DNA from: Nymphaea colorata
Taxonomy: Eukaryota; Streptophyta; Magnoliopsida; Nymphaeales; Nymphaeaceae
DNA: 64,000 nt
Reading direction: 5' to 3'
Assembly: GCF_008831285.2 (NCBI RefSeq)
Contig: NC_045145.1
Coordinates: 6,324,802 to 6,388,801, forward strand
The translations under genes and the position numbers were made by a program. The notes below the pieces were generated by a model. The model was not told where the DNA came from, did not search any database, and saw nothing but the letters and a program-made list of their open reading frames with translations. Positions 24,900 to 35,482 of the stretch are shown here, piece after piece. Position 1 is the stretch's first letter. Each line of letters begins with the position of its first letter.

Positions 24900-25508
24900 C
24901 CTTCGCATGAAATGTTTGGTGTTGTTTTATCCTTTCTGACAGCATCTAAGAGTCGATCTTTTGCTTCATCTTCAGATCTTCTTTTATTCTGTACTTTTGG
25001 GTTTCCAAATATTTCCTTGCTCCTGCAAGAAGCTGATAAACGTTTTCCTTGAAGCTGATTTTGAGAGAGAGAGAAAGCTGCGCCTTTCGTTTTCCAATCT
25101 TTCTCCTGCAGGAATTATTTGGGAGAGACTGTGTTTTGGTCCTCAAACTTTTTTTTCCTTTTGTTACTCTTTTGTCATCTGGTTTTGGAAGAAGGATTGG
25201 CTGCGACTGGAAGGAGCCGTCCAAGAATGTCCTGGATTTGGCGGTTTGTTTGTGATCACCTGCCTAGCTACTGACGGCCCCTCTGCAACCCTAACAGCCA
25301 CGGCATTTTTGCTTTTTCTTGGGCCTCAGTGTGGCGAGAAATCTTGGGCTAGAAAGTAAAATTGCCTCTTAGTTTCAGATGCAGGTGCTGCCTTCGCTCG
25401 TCTTAGACCACCCATGATCTCCCTCGTGCTTCTAGAAACTCTCGCATCTGCTTCTTAAGCAAAGGGGAAAAGGGAAGAAAAGGAAAAGGGGGTCATTGGA
25501 GGGGTAGT
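24900..25508 (+). promoter_or_regulatory. Probable 5' leader and promoter-proximal region of TOC1/PRR1
   Basis: This is pyrimidine-rich, GC-richer sequence directly upstream of the start codon, ending AAAAGGGGGTCATTGGAGGGGTAGT before ATG. Short upstream ATGs occur, as is common in plant clock genes. The transcription start and any leader intron cannot be located from sequence alone. Confidence 0.4.
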
Positions 25509-27889
25509 ATGTCTCAGAAGGGCGATAGATTCCACGAAGATGTGTCTAGCAATCAATTCCTTGACCGTAGCAAGGTCAGGATTCTACTATGCGAAAATGA
25601 CTCCAAAAGTTGCCAAGAAGTTACGGATTTGCTTTGCAAATGCTCTTACCAGGGTATGAATGATTATGGTGCCGTCACAGGCTTTTGTTTTTCCTTTTTT
25701 TTTTCTCTCTCTTCGGAATGTGCTTTATCATCCAACAAGGTTGGATGAAATTGTCAACTTCTCTGTAATCTTCACTTCTTTGAATGAACAGTAACTGCTG
25801 TAAAGACCCCGAGGCAGGTGATCGATGCTCTAAATGCCCAAGGCGAGGACATCGACATTATACTATCGGAAGTCGATCTTCCAGTTGCCAAAGGCTTTAA
25901 GATGCTGAAGTATATCATGAGGGAGAAGGAACTCAGGAGAATACCTATCATTAGTATGTCTATAGCTCTAGCATTTCCTTGTAGAATTGAACTCCAGTCA
26001 CCTTTTGTCTCGATGCTCTGTATGACTTCTTCTTCGTTCCAGTGATGTCCGCAAAAGATGAGGTCTCCGTGGTCGTCAAATGCCTGAGGCTTGGTGCTGC
26101 GGACTACCTCGTAAAACCCTTGCGCACTAATGAGCTGCTGAACTTGTGGACTCACATGTGGAGGAGGAGAAAAATGGTGGTTAAAAATATTCGACTCCGC
26201 TTGCTACTCCTCTCAAATGGAATGATTGCGTCTTGAAGCGTTAGCATGCCTTGCTGTGCCTATATCGTTAGTTAATCGAGTTCTAATTATTGATGGCAGC
26301 TTGGCGTCGCAGAGAAGAACATTCTGAGCCACGAACTTGATATGCCCGCATCTGACCCGAGTGACACAAATACAAACAGTACGACTCCCTTCTCGGATGA
26401 CACAGATGACAAGAAATGTAGGCGCAGCACAATGCCGGAAGTGAACACATCCATCCCTAACGAATGTGAGGTACGTTCAATGAGGAACTTTGCTTTTTGA
26501 CGGGCTTGTTGCATGACATCGTTGTCTATTGGGCTGTTCTTCTCTTTGCTACGTTGATACCCTTCGTTACCGTGTTTGCCATAAACACTTTTTGGGGCGA
26601 GTAGTTGCTGAGCATGGTCTTGAGAAGACACTGTTGGTCAATTGGAAATTTTGAATTTAAAAAGTTTGCAATTATGCAGTGCATCTTACAGTTTCCTTTT
26701 CAGTCGCATGCTTTTGCAGCTGGGGAACCACAAGTTGAGCTTTTCACAGAGTATGAACCTCGAGTGTCGGGAGCTACCAGTCTTCCAGGTAAGCACGAAA
26801 CGTTTTGTTATTTTCCAATAATTGTGCTGTCTTAACCAACGAATGACACTGTCAGGAATACTATCGTGCCCTAGAAGGAGCGAGCTCAAGGTCGGAGAGT
26901 CATCAGCCTTCTTTACATACATCAGGTCAAATGCGCCTGGAATTTGTACTTCTGATTTTAGGTGTTCAAGCACAGGCGCATCAGCAGCAGGTCTTCACCA
27001 CGGTGAACAGTGCCCAGTTGCAAACCAGTCACTGGATGACCCTGAAGCTCAGATACCTAGAGACTCTAGCCGTGCTTTTTGCACCATCAGGACTGATGCT
27101 GATACAACTTGCATTGCTGATATGACACTTGGTATGTCTAGACCTTCTGAGTTGCAAAGACTCAGATTGTCTGGTGAAGAGGAACCTGGGATGAAGTTGC
27201 CTTCTACTAGTCACAGCAAGACCACATCTTTTGACTCTTCACAAGATTGGTTCTTGCCCAATGAACAGGGATCTGGGACTGGATTGCATCCTAGCAATCC
27301 AGGAAATGTAGGTGATACTGTCTCTCAGGCAGTTGCTCGATCTCCTCTCTATATGCCACAAATGCTAAAAACAGTAGTGGGACCACCTGCTGCTCATATA
27401 TTTCAAGGAAGCTTGCAAGAAGGACCAAGTCATGTGCCTTCAAACTTGCTAACTTGCTATAATGGTCTTCCACAGTGCCAGGCTGTGCCACTTATGGCAC
27501 CCTTTTCATATTATCCACTTGGTATTGGAATGCATGCAGCACAAATGCAAACATTACATACTTGGCTTCCCGCGGCTAACTCTTCAGTGCCTGAAATGAA
27601 GACTGCTTGTTTAGCTAGGAGAGAAGCTGCATTAGTCAAATTTAGGAACAAAAGAAAAGAACGTTGCTTCGATAAAAAAATTCGGTATGTAAATCGTAAA
27701 CGCCTTGCCGAAAACAGACCTCGGGTTCGTGGTCAGTTTGTCAGACAGGCATTTGATGCAGAAACTCGTTCTAATGGACAGACAGTCACAAATAATGATT
27801 CTGATTTGGATGAAGATGAGGATGAAGATGGACCAGTTTCAAGTGAACTAGGAGCAGATTCTGCACCTGAGTGTGAATCAGAATTTTAG
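25509..27889 (+). CDS. TOC1: Pseudo-response regulator TOC1/PRR1, six exons
   Basis: Joining 25509-25653, 25792-25953, 26043-26176, 26300-26470, 26704-26788 and 26856-27889 gives an open frame of 576 residues. All introns are GT-AG with matching phases. Residues 21-147 form the pseudo-receiver ([40 protein letters not shown]). Glutamate 75 replaces the phospho-accepting aspartate, as in plant PRRs, while lysine 127 (LVKPLR) is kept. Residues 488-530 are the CCT domain ([40 protein letters not shown]), followed by an acidic tail with alternating DE. From the family: TOC1 is an evening-phased nuclear repressor that binds DNA through CCT and represses morning genes such as CCA1/LHY. Length and exon count fit known orthologues (Arabidopsis about 618 residues). 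No lesion is visible. It is the only apparently intact host gene here. Confidence 0.95.
26692..26703 (+). other. Alternative in-frame splice acceptor of TOC1 exon 5
   Basis: Two AG acceptors lie 12 bp apart, at 26690-26691 and 26702-26703. Using the upstream one would add four residues (FPFQ) without shifting frame. The downstream one is preferred here because it follows the better polypyrimidine tract. Confidence 0.45.
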
Positions 27890-27959
27890 CCTGCAGTTGA
27901 GTTTGGTGCTGGTACCCAGATTTTGACATCTTCGTGTGCAGTTTTTGTCTTACCATGAA

Positions 27960-28903
27960 TTCAATATCTAGTAAGACCTCTTTGCCATTACTTCATTTAG
28001 ATTGCACCACTTGAATCTCTACTAGTGTAAAACATTTCAAGGATTGGAATGCAGAAGCAGGATTTAAATATTTCCTGATGAAGAATGGAGTTACTAGTGC
28101 ATCCTGTTCACTTGTAATAAATTTTTTAACTTGAACAAATATTACCTACCATTCATTGGCATGGTAAGCATCAACGTAAGTTCATGCTTGCCATTTCCTT
28201 TTCGTTCTCTTATCCCCACTTTTTGAGCTAGGAGGCTTCTGTAAGTTTCATATGCTTTTGCATTTGGCCTTACTCATATCGTTTTCCATTTTTCCTCTTT
28301 ACAATGTGCCCTTAAGTTTCACCACTGGTCACCTTTTAAGTTTGTCTTATTGGGCATACACTTATCTAGTAATTTCTCCCTATAATTACTTTAGGTTGCA
28401 CCGATGACTTTCCTTGCCTCTACTAATGTAAAACGTTTACTGAACTTGTATATGGAGGCAGGGTTTAAGATATTTCCTGCAGAAGAATCTAAAGCTTTCT
28501 CTTCACTTGTAAATTGTAATAAACATTTCAGTTTGTTCAAAATTAGCTTCTGTCGATGTTGGTGGCATCAATGCAAATTTATGCTTGTTGCTTTCCTTTT
28601 CGCTTTTGTACCCCCCACTCTTTGATCCAGGAACAGAGTCTGTGAACGCCTCGTGCTTTTTTTGCATGTTTTTGTTGAGACTCATGCTTTACATGTTCTG
28701 TAGAGTCTTTATTTCTATTTATTCAAGTTTTTCTTTACCCATTTTAGATATTTGGCTATATATCCTGAGGCTTCACTTGTAGTTGTTCTTTATGCAATTT
28801 CATATCCTGTACGTTTTGATTCCTTTACTTCATTTAAGTTGCACTAGATGTTTTTCATTTGTCTCTGCTACATAAAGCGTTTTTCAGATTTATATCTGGA
28901 GGC
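27960..28903 (+). repeat. Tandem copies of the TOC1 3' region (units A, B and left part of C)
   Basis: Three diverged units share the order TTGCAC, CTCTACTAATGTAAAAC-like, GG-GGC-GG(A/G)TTTAA, TATTTCCTG, TTCACTTGTAATAAA, then TTCATGCTTG and TTTCCTTTTCG. The TTGCA anchor is at 28012, 28396 and 28839 (spacings 384 and 443 bp). Unit A follows the TOC1 stop and probably contains its true 3' UTR. Unit C is interrupted at 28903 by the element at 28907 and resumes at 31910. Confidence 0.8.
28116..28121 (+). terminator. Probable TOC1 poly(A) signal
   Basis: An AATAAA lies 227 bp after the stop codon in a T-rich context. The same signal is conserved in the duplicated units at 28518-28523 and 31959-31964. 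Confidence 0.55.
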
Positions 28904-28906
28904 TTA

Positions 28907-31906
28907 GTGGTCGTTTGGTTGGTTGCTGTTCATTAGGAAAGGATAGACAGGACGTCCTGTCCATTACACTGTTGTCCTGTTCTTATGGACAATGATGTCC
29001 CTTGTCCACCGTTTGATGATTTAGGAACAGAACACTACGTTCTTTTTATCCTACGTTTGTTTCACATGTCTGTTCTGTCAGTTCTGTCCATCCTGTTTGA
29101 CGTTTGTTTTTCCTTATCATGCATGGCCTTATCATGTATTATCATGTATGCTGATCCTCATAATGAAGAAAAGGAGAGAACCAAATCCAAATATTTCGGG
29201 CAGGATTCTGGGCCCTCCTAAAAGGCATCTGCTGTCTTGACCATGTAGCCTATTTTGTGGGAGATTCGATTCCCAGATATTTTGAAGTGTTGACCTATTA
29301 ACAAATTTCTGGATCTCTGCTTATTTCAGCTTTCTAAAGCATTTTGCCCACAAACTGTTCCCATCACTTTCAGAATCTTATTTAAGAGATCCTCTGTTCT
29401 TATTCATCTTCTAGGATGTCTTCTTCTATTGGAGTTCAATGAAGTTATTCTTCTAAGTATATAAGGGGTTAAGGAAGCATCTGAAAAAGCAAGAGAGCTT
29501 CTCCATAGACGAACCTGTGTCTGGTGGATGGCATCCTATAGCTTCTCTCTGGATGGTAAGGTACCCCATTGAAACTAATCCCAGTTCTTACTTTCAATGA
29601 TCGGGAAAAATTGCACCATCAATCGAAAGTATAAAGCAATGGGAGAGTCTCAATAACATTAAGAATTACAGTTTAGCAGACGATTTCCTTAAAAGATTTA
29701 GCTTTTTTCAATTGACATGGCAGTAAAGATGGATAAGGGAGTGCGGCTGTTTAATGAGTGATCATGGCCATTGACAATCACGTGGATAAAAGGAAATGTG
29801 TGAAAACATCAAGCGCTCAATCATAAAAAGGCTACTTCATAAGAAATTAATAAGTTGAAAACACGAGCATTCTAACTGTAAAACAGAAGGCTTTTCTGGT
29901 TCCTGCGTGTGAAGTCTCTTCCTGTGCAAGCAGAGAAAACCAATCTCTGATGTTTGAAAGCAAACATGGAAAGGGCGCCAAGCCAAAAAAGTTACAGGTG
30001 CAGTCGTATTCTTGTTTCCACCTAAAATTAAGCCTTCATTAACAATATATGAATATAACATACCAATCATACAAGGACCCACACCTCAATAGAGCAGATG
30101 GAAGTATATTGACAAAGAACAAAGTGCCTCTCTCATTACAACACCGTCCATTGACTGCAATATGAAAAATGTGGGAACTCCGCTTTTCCTAGACCGTGTT
30201 CATCTGCAAACTGAACTCCAATCTATTAGCAAACTATTGTAGCAAGACTTGCACAATGTGGCTAATAGCAATGCCAATTCGTCTTCTCAAATTCCTTACT
30301 GCAGACTGAGTTTCATAGATTAAAAAGATGTCTTCGTCAGAGGAATCTCAAAGGAAAATTGAGGGCTGGGACTCCTTGCTGCTGTATCTCATGCAGTGGC
30401 AAGGCCCTGCAACATACTGTAATTAATTCTAAGAATTGAAGCATTAAATGAGACACTTTTCAGGCCCATAAGCATTTATCATTTAAGTAAGGTTAAACTG
30501 TTCAGCAATTTACAAACAAGGAATTGCTTTAGTGCCCTTTCACCTCCCATTTTCTCATTCTTTCTCACCTTTTTCTGTATGTTCATTTTTTCCATTCTCT
30601 CTAAACTAAATTCATGTGCACCTTTAGATTGATCGATTTTAATGAAGAGAAAATACCTGAAAATCAGTTTTAGAATAACATGATTAACAGAAGATCCCAT
30701 TCATTTGTTTGTGCCCACGCCGTACTTACAAACTCAAGGCTACTCTGACCTCAAAGTCACTTTAAGAGCAAATGCCATTCATTCATTTGTTTGGCATTTC
30801 TCTCTCAAACATTTTGCCAAACGTTTAGCATGCGAGCTCGTTCTAGGCATAAAACAAAAAATTGGGTAATACTGTGCCAAGATAGGTAGAAATACTACAT
30901 AATATCTAATATTACAAATACAAAAATATATAATATTCCAATATTAAAGAGTTTTCTGGTAATGATGCAAATTGGCTTCTCTGGTAGCAGTGGTGGTATG
31001 TTCATGGAGTACTAATAAGGTAGAATGTGCCATCAGTATGTTTGATGATGAAATACACATAATCTGTACAAATCGTTAGTCTAAAAAAGGATCAGTTTGT
31101 TTTCTAATATACTCCTACATACAGTTTTGCACCATTCAGTAGAAGGTATCATGTTCATTAGTTCAAGCTACAGTATAGGCCTTTGAGGTAGATACTTTGA
31201 TTACATGCAAACATGTCTAGATAGAAAAAAAAAACGTCCTCAAAACCAGTTTCCTTTGGCAAAGAATCATTCAACTATATGGTTGGAAATGAGAGTAGTA
31301 CTCACTGATGAAAGGCATAACACGGCTGACAATGGAGATGGCGAGTCCAGAGTTGTCGTGACTAAGAAGTCGGCGATGAACGGCCACTACGACGGCATAG
31401 ACCGCGATGGTGAGGAGGATCTGCACGGTGAGGATGCAATAGATCTTCAGGAAAGAGAAAGGGTGAGGGCAGCTCTGGGGTGGAGACGGAGGAGAAAGCG
31501 AGAAAGAGAAAGGGCTAGGGCAGTGACCGTGGTGGAGACGGAGGAGAAGGGGCAGCTCGAGGGCAGAGACAGAGAAGAAGGGGCAGAGACAGGGGTGGAG
31601 ATGGAGGAGAAGGGGCAGCTCGGGAGTGGAGACAGAGGAGACGAAGCAGCTCTGACAGAGACAAAGGAGAAGGAGAGAAGGAAAAAAAGAGAAAGGGCGA
31701 GGCAAGAGGAGCTCGGGTCGGGGAGTCTGCGTTCGATACGCTGTTCCGTGGTAAACCACGGAACACACTAGAACGCCTCACCTATTTATACCCTTGTTCT
31801 CTGTCCGTCCTGTCTTGATTGTCCTCTATCCGACGTTTGCTTGATTTTACCAAAACAGAATGTGTCTGTTCTGTGCCGCGGTGTTCCAACACAATCAAAC
31901 GACCTC
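28907..31906. mobile_element. 3.0-kb PIF/Harbinger-like TIR element with TTA target duplication
   Basis: Left terminus GTGGTCGTTTGGTTG (28907-28921) and right terminus CAATCAAACGACCTC (31892-31906) are inverted repeats matching at 13 of 15 positions. TTA flanks both ends (28904-28906 and 31907-31909). Three-bp TTA duplications are the mark of PIF/Harbinger and Tourist elements. The sequence resuming at 31910 is exactly the missing half of the third TOC1 3' repeat unit, so both boundaries are confirmed by paralogous empty sites. No transposase is recognisable. The purine-rich frame at 31205-31771 and its antisense shadows are low complexity. It is probably a non-autonomous element carrying unidentified internal sequence. 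Confidence 0.8.
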
Positions 31907-31909
31907 TTA

Positions 31910-32030
31910 AGTATCTTCTGCTGAAGAATGTAGTTGCTAGCGCTTTCTCTTCACTTGTAATAAAATCTAAGTTGACGCTCGTTGACCTGGTTGCTAGTGT
32001 TTTGTGAAGCCTATTTTTGCTACTAATGAC
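31910..32030 (+). repeat. Right part of TOC1 3' repeat unit C
   Basis: The sequence AGTATCTTCTGCTGAAGAAT, then CTTTCTCTTCACTTGTAATAAA, continues unit C after the insertion and aligns with 28468-28523 of unit B. A short duplicated motif (GACCTGGTTA/GTTGCTA) follows at about 31985-32060. Confidence 0.8.
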
Positions 32031-32141
32031 CTGGTTATTGCTACTAATGACCTGGTTAGTTTGTTCAATATGGTGTTGTAGCTGTAGTTATTTGTAAGTT
32101 GGTATTTATTAGTTACAATACGAGAAGAATATTTTACATTA

Positions 32142-32330
32142 GGCCACGTTTGATGGCACCGATTTTTTAGAGGGGAAACTTTTTCTAGGGTAATTTTACC
32201 CTGGAAAAATGACAGAAGGGTAAAATTCCCTTCTTCTTGTTTCACACCATGTTTGATGGTCTGGAACTTTTTTGAAGGGGAAAAAATGCCTAGTTTGATA
32301 GGCAGGAAAATTTTTTCAAGGAAAAATTTT
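32142..32330. repeat. Possible transposon end with GGGTAA/TTACCC subterminal repeats
   Basis: After a TTA at 32139-32141 comes GGCCACGTTTGATGGCACCG, which resembles a Tourist-type terminus. A palindromic GGGTAATTTTACCC and a second GTTTGATGG copy follow. Related AGGGTAAAATTACC sequence occurs in inverted orientation at about 40660-40700. No matching far terminus was found, so the element is hypothetical. Confidence 0.35.
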
Positions 32331-32946
32331 TTGACCGTTTTTTGTCATGGTAAAAAACTGCAACTGACCTTCCACCACCTACACACAGATATGCAATTCA
32401 GCCATGGAAAAAATATTTAAAGCCATTCAATAATAGAGTTATTACATAAAACCCTGTGTAATGTACAACATAAACTCTAGAAAGTTGTAAACATCATCTA
32501 TTAAAACTGATAACAAGCCATCCTCTATAAAACTGCACGAAAACCAGGAGAAGACAAGCAAAAAAAGAAGGTTCCGTTAGATGATCCAATTACTTCATAG
32601 ATTAAAACTTGCAAAACTGTGAATCCTGTTAGCAGAACCGCGTGTGTTGAAAACGCTACATCGTTCAAAGCCACTGGAATCATCTACAAGTTATGGAATA
32701 CCGAAACATTAGTTTATACAAAGATTAATGCTGCTAAAACAAATGTTCACTACAAACTTGCAACTTTTAGTTGAAATTCTAAGTAGTGCAACTAACTCCA
32801 CAATCTTGAACAAACAAACAAAAATTTCTCAAATCAACCGAAGCTTCAATCAAGGGAGCTTGTGGGATCAAACCACCGAAGACTAAAATCCACAGAAAAA
32901 CTAACAAAACCATTAGAAAAATTTTTGGAAGAGGACTGCAAGAATG
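32331..32946. other. AT-rich non-coding sequence
   Basis: Searched for the missing downstream exons of the neighbouring transporter on the minus strand; none was seen. No other feature recognised. Confidence 0.45.
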
Positions 32947-32952
32947 TATAAA

Positions 32953-33371
32953 CCTATGTCACACGGATACCGGTACCGGTATCCTATGGGTACGGGTACG
33001 GGTACGTGAATACGGTAATTTTCAAAATTTTAGGATACGCGGATACGGTGGATTTTATATTCTAAAAAAAAATAAAAAGGATAATAAAATAAAAAAAACA
33101 TTAAATTAATAATTCACTCTTACAATCTCATAAGTCATAAGAAAGAAAGTCTCAGATTCTCAAACAAAACATTGTTCATGACCAATCTTATAAGTCATAA
33201 GAAAGAAAGTCTCAAACAAAACAAAAAATGTCGGGTTAGTAAAGTGGTTTGGATCGGGTCTGACCCAGACCCGATCCAAAACATATCCTGTCGTGTCTAA
33301 GTGTCGGTATCCAGGTGTCGGAGTGTCGACACCGGTACGTGGCCCATTTTGCCGTGTCCCTGTGACATAGG
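32953..33371. mobile_element. MITE of 419 bp with CCTATGTCACA termini
   Basis: The left end CCTATGTCACACGGA and the right end, reverse complement CCTATGTCACAGGGA, form a 15-bp inverted repeat with one mismatch. TATAAA occurs directly outside both ends (32947-32952 and 33372-33377), or GTATAAA if the adjacent G is counted. Inner sequence is rich in GGTACGG/GATACGG and GTGTCGG words. There is no coding capacity. The length of the target duplication does not decide the superfamily. Confidence 0.8.
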
Positions 33372-33656
33372 TATAAACACACACAGAGGATGTACTTTCA
33401 AAAAATTAAACTAAAAAAATGTCAAAAATTGACAGATGAACCTAATATGTATGAAAAAAATTCAGAAAATGCACCTGGACACTAATTCCTAAGTTCATGA
33501 AAATGAAAAAGGCAGTAAGCACAAATCATTAACGTTGTTTCCAACACATGTTTTACATGTACAGGACAAAAAACAAGCACATACATGATTACTAAATAAT
33601 TGCAATGGTATGCAATCTCATTGGTTAACTATTTGTTCAAGCTGCGAAGAACTTGC

Positions 33657-34543
33657 CTGGGGAAGGAGTGAACCCAACAATGTTGCACAGAGAGCAGTAA
33701 TTGCACCGGCAGTGATAATGTACCTAAAACAAAACGCAGATGAATTAAGCCAACCACAGTCATTTGGCTAACCTACAAAAAACAACACGATTTCCATTGA
33801 AGCTGACTTACACTGTCCACTGCATCCCATGGCTGGAGAAAGCAGATGAAATTGGTGTGTCAGGATCCATTGCATAATAAGGCACCAAACCAACTATAAC
33901 CACAGATACCAGCATGTACAAGACACAGCATAGGGATTTTTCGATTCCAATTCCCAATGGCAAATCACGTTGTGGATTCTTCACCTGCAAGATAGGATGA
34001 GCGTCAAGCATGAAGTGACTACTGACTACAAATATCAGGCTATATTTACAATAAAAGCTTTGACTAACAAGTGCCTATGAAAGTTAATAACGAATTGTTT
34101 CTGCTATATCCAACTTCAACAATTTTTGTCACATGGAATGAAGCAAAAATGGGTTGAATGGCATTCATAATTACGTAAATAGCAATATACCTCCTCAGCC
34201 GTGCTTGCAACCGCATCAAAGCCTATATATGCAAAGAAAACAGTAGCGGATCCAGCAAGCATCCCATTAACTCCAAAAGGAAAGTACCTAGAACCACAAC
34301 AAGAACATAGATTAAATCTCCAGCTTCAACCACCTTCAACAAAACCAAGAAATGAATTGAGAATTTCTCATAAAAATAGTTCCAATGCATATAGGAGAAA
34401 AAGTAAAAAGTGCATAACCATCTAGAGTGCACTTTTCCCTTACCCATTGGAAAGGGCATAACCAGGCCATCCACTTTGAAATCCAAGGACACTACCCGCT
34501 ATGATGACAAAAATCATCACACAAACGTTTGCAGTGATAAATG
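33657..34543 (-). pseudogene. Four central exons of a cationic amino acid transporter (CAT, APC superfamily)
   Basis: Minus-strand exons at 34543-34444, 34287-34191, 33984-33812 and 33723-33657 join in frame into about 145 residues: TANVCVMIFVIIAG, GWPGYAL, YFPFGVNGMLAGSATVFFAY, IGFDAVASTAEE, VKNPQRDLPLGIG, LVSVVIVGLVPYYAM, SSAFSSHGMQW, YIITAGAITALCATLLGSLL. This matches the middle membrane segments of plant CAT proteins, which carry basic amino acids across cellular membranes. Phases agree at every junction and there is no stop. The last donor is GCAAGT, a GC-AG type intron start. The flanking CAT exons, including the PRILMAMARDGLL segment that normally follows, are not in the window. This is therefore a fragment, possibly captured by a transposon. 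A nearby exon-like piece (34580-34640) is not clearly CAT. Confidence 0.82.
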
Positions 34544-35137
34544 CTGACCCAGAAAAGTGCACTCTTTAAATTAACATGTCCCAGACATAATTCTTACCAA
34601 AGGCTGCTCTTGCGACCCCAGATACAATGGCCTGATTCAAGGAAGGTAGGGCCACAGGCCATCATCAAAACATGCATATAGGGATATCTTTTTGGTCATT
34701 GTATCATATCATACTGTATTAACAACTGAAATTCTGGATTTAGTATGTTGGTAGTTCAACCATTGGAAGCCCTGTTTTTCTTGCTCCTGAAGTTGAGAGA
34801 ACGTTCAAAACGATAAATGAGGCATGGCAAAAGTTAGTCCTACTGTAAAGTGGCCATAAGATTTCTACAACTGTGGCAGAGATCAGACAGCATGTTGGCG
34901 TTAATATGGAGGTCACTAGCATGGTTTCCAAGGTAGGCGGCATTGCCTCCAGCCCACTGCAAGCAAGTGGTCTTGAGTGGGCAGTTGGAGCCCACTGCAC
35001 AGAAATCAGGGGGACAAGCTTTTAGGATGAAGAGGGAAAAGTTTCCATTGATAGGGATATCCACTAAGTGTGTAGTCTTGGTTGGGATTGCCTAAAACAG
35101 ATTTGATTAAGAAATCTGAATACAACAGGAATCTTTA
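34544..35137 (-). other. Intron-like sequence upstream of the transporter exons
   Basis: On the minus strand this contains a possible small exon ending AGCAGCCTTTG/GTAAGA near 34600, preceded by CAG. A cysteine-containing open stretch at 35064-34840 matches no family I recognise. No CAT homology was seen. Confidence 0.35.
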
Positions 35138-35142
35138 AGTTC

Positions 35143-35462
35143 TGTCACGACCTTAATCATGTAATGGCCATTGTGGCATCGTGGTAACGGTTAGTAGGCG
35201 TCATGGTCCTAGTTAGTCATCAGTTATGTTGATTTCAGTTATTCCATGTAGTGGGGGTTTCCCACTACCTTGCGAGAAGTTAGTTCCTGTTAGTGGGTTA
35301 GCCACGTTGCTTGTTTTGAGGCCTCCACTTCTGGTTATAAGGCCTTAGTTGTTAATGAAAGGTTCATGGTTCTAATTCCAATTTCTCTTACTTCCTTCCG
35401 TCTCTTCCTTCTCACTCTGCTCTCTTCCTCTTCAAAACTCTGTTCACAAGCAGAACGTAACA
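35143..35462 (+). repeat. Chromovirus 1, 5' LTR
   Basis: It begins TGTCACGACC and ends CAGAACGTAACA. TATAAGG at 35336-35342 is a good candidate TATA box. Confidence 0.95.
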
Positions 35463-35464
35463 AG

Positions 35465-35476
35465 TGGTATCAGAGC
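35465..35476 (+). other. Primer-binding site, tRNA-iMet type
   Basis: TGGTATCAGAGC lies two bases after the LTR. Confidence 0.93.
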
Positions 35477-35482
35477 CACACG

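Noticed and set aside
29275-29283. Evening element (AGATATTTT, reverse of AAAATATCT) downstream of TOC1
   Set aside because: A single 9-mer inside a transposable element; about half a match is expected by chance in a window of this size. None was seen in the TOC1 upstream region.
29255-29285. TpsiC-arm-like GATTCGATTCCC suggesting a tRNA
   Set aside because: No acceptor stem, D-arm or anticodon arm can be paired around it.
31205-31781. Long overlapping frames on both strands rich in Arg/Glu or Leu/Pro/Ser
   Set aside because: They come from GGAGA/GAGAAAGG low-complexity sequence inside a transposable element and have no domain or splice context.
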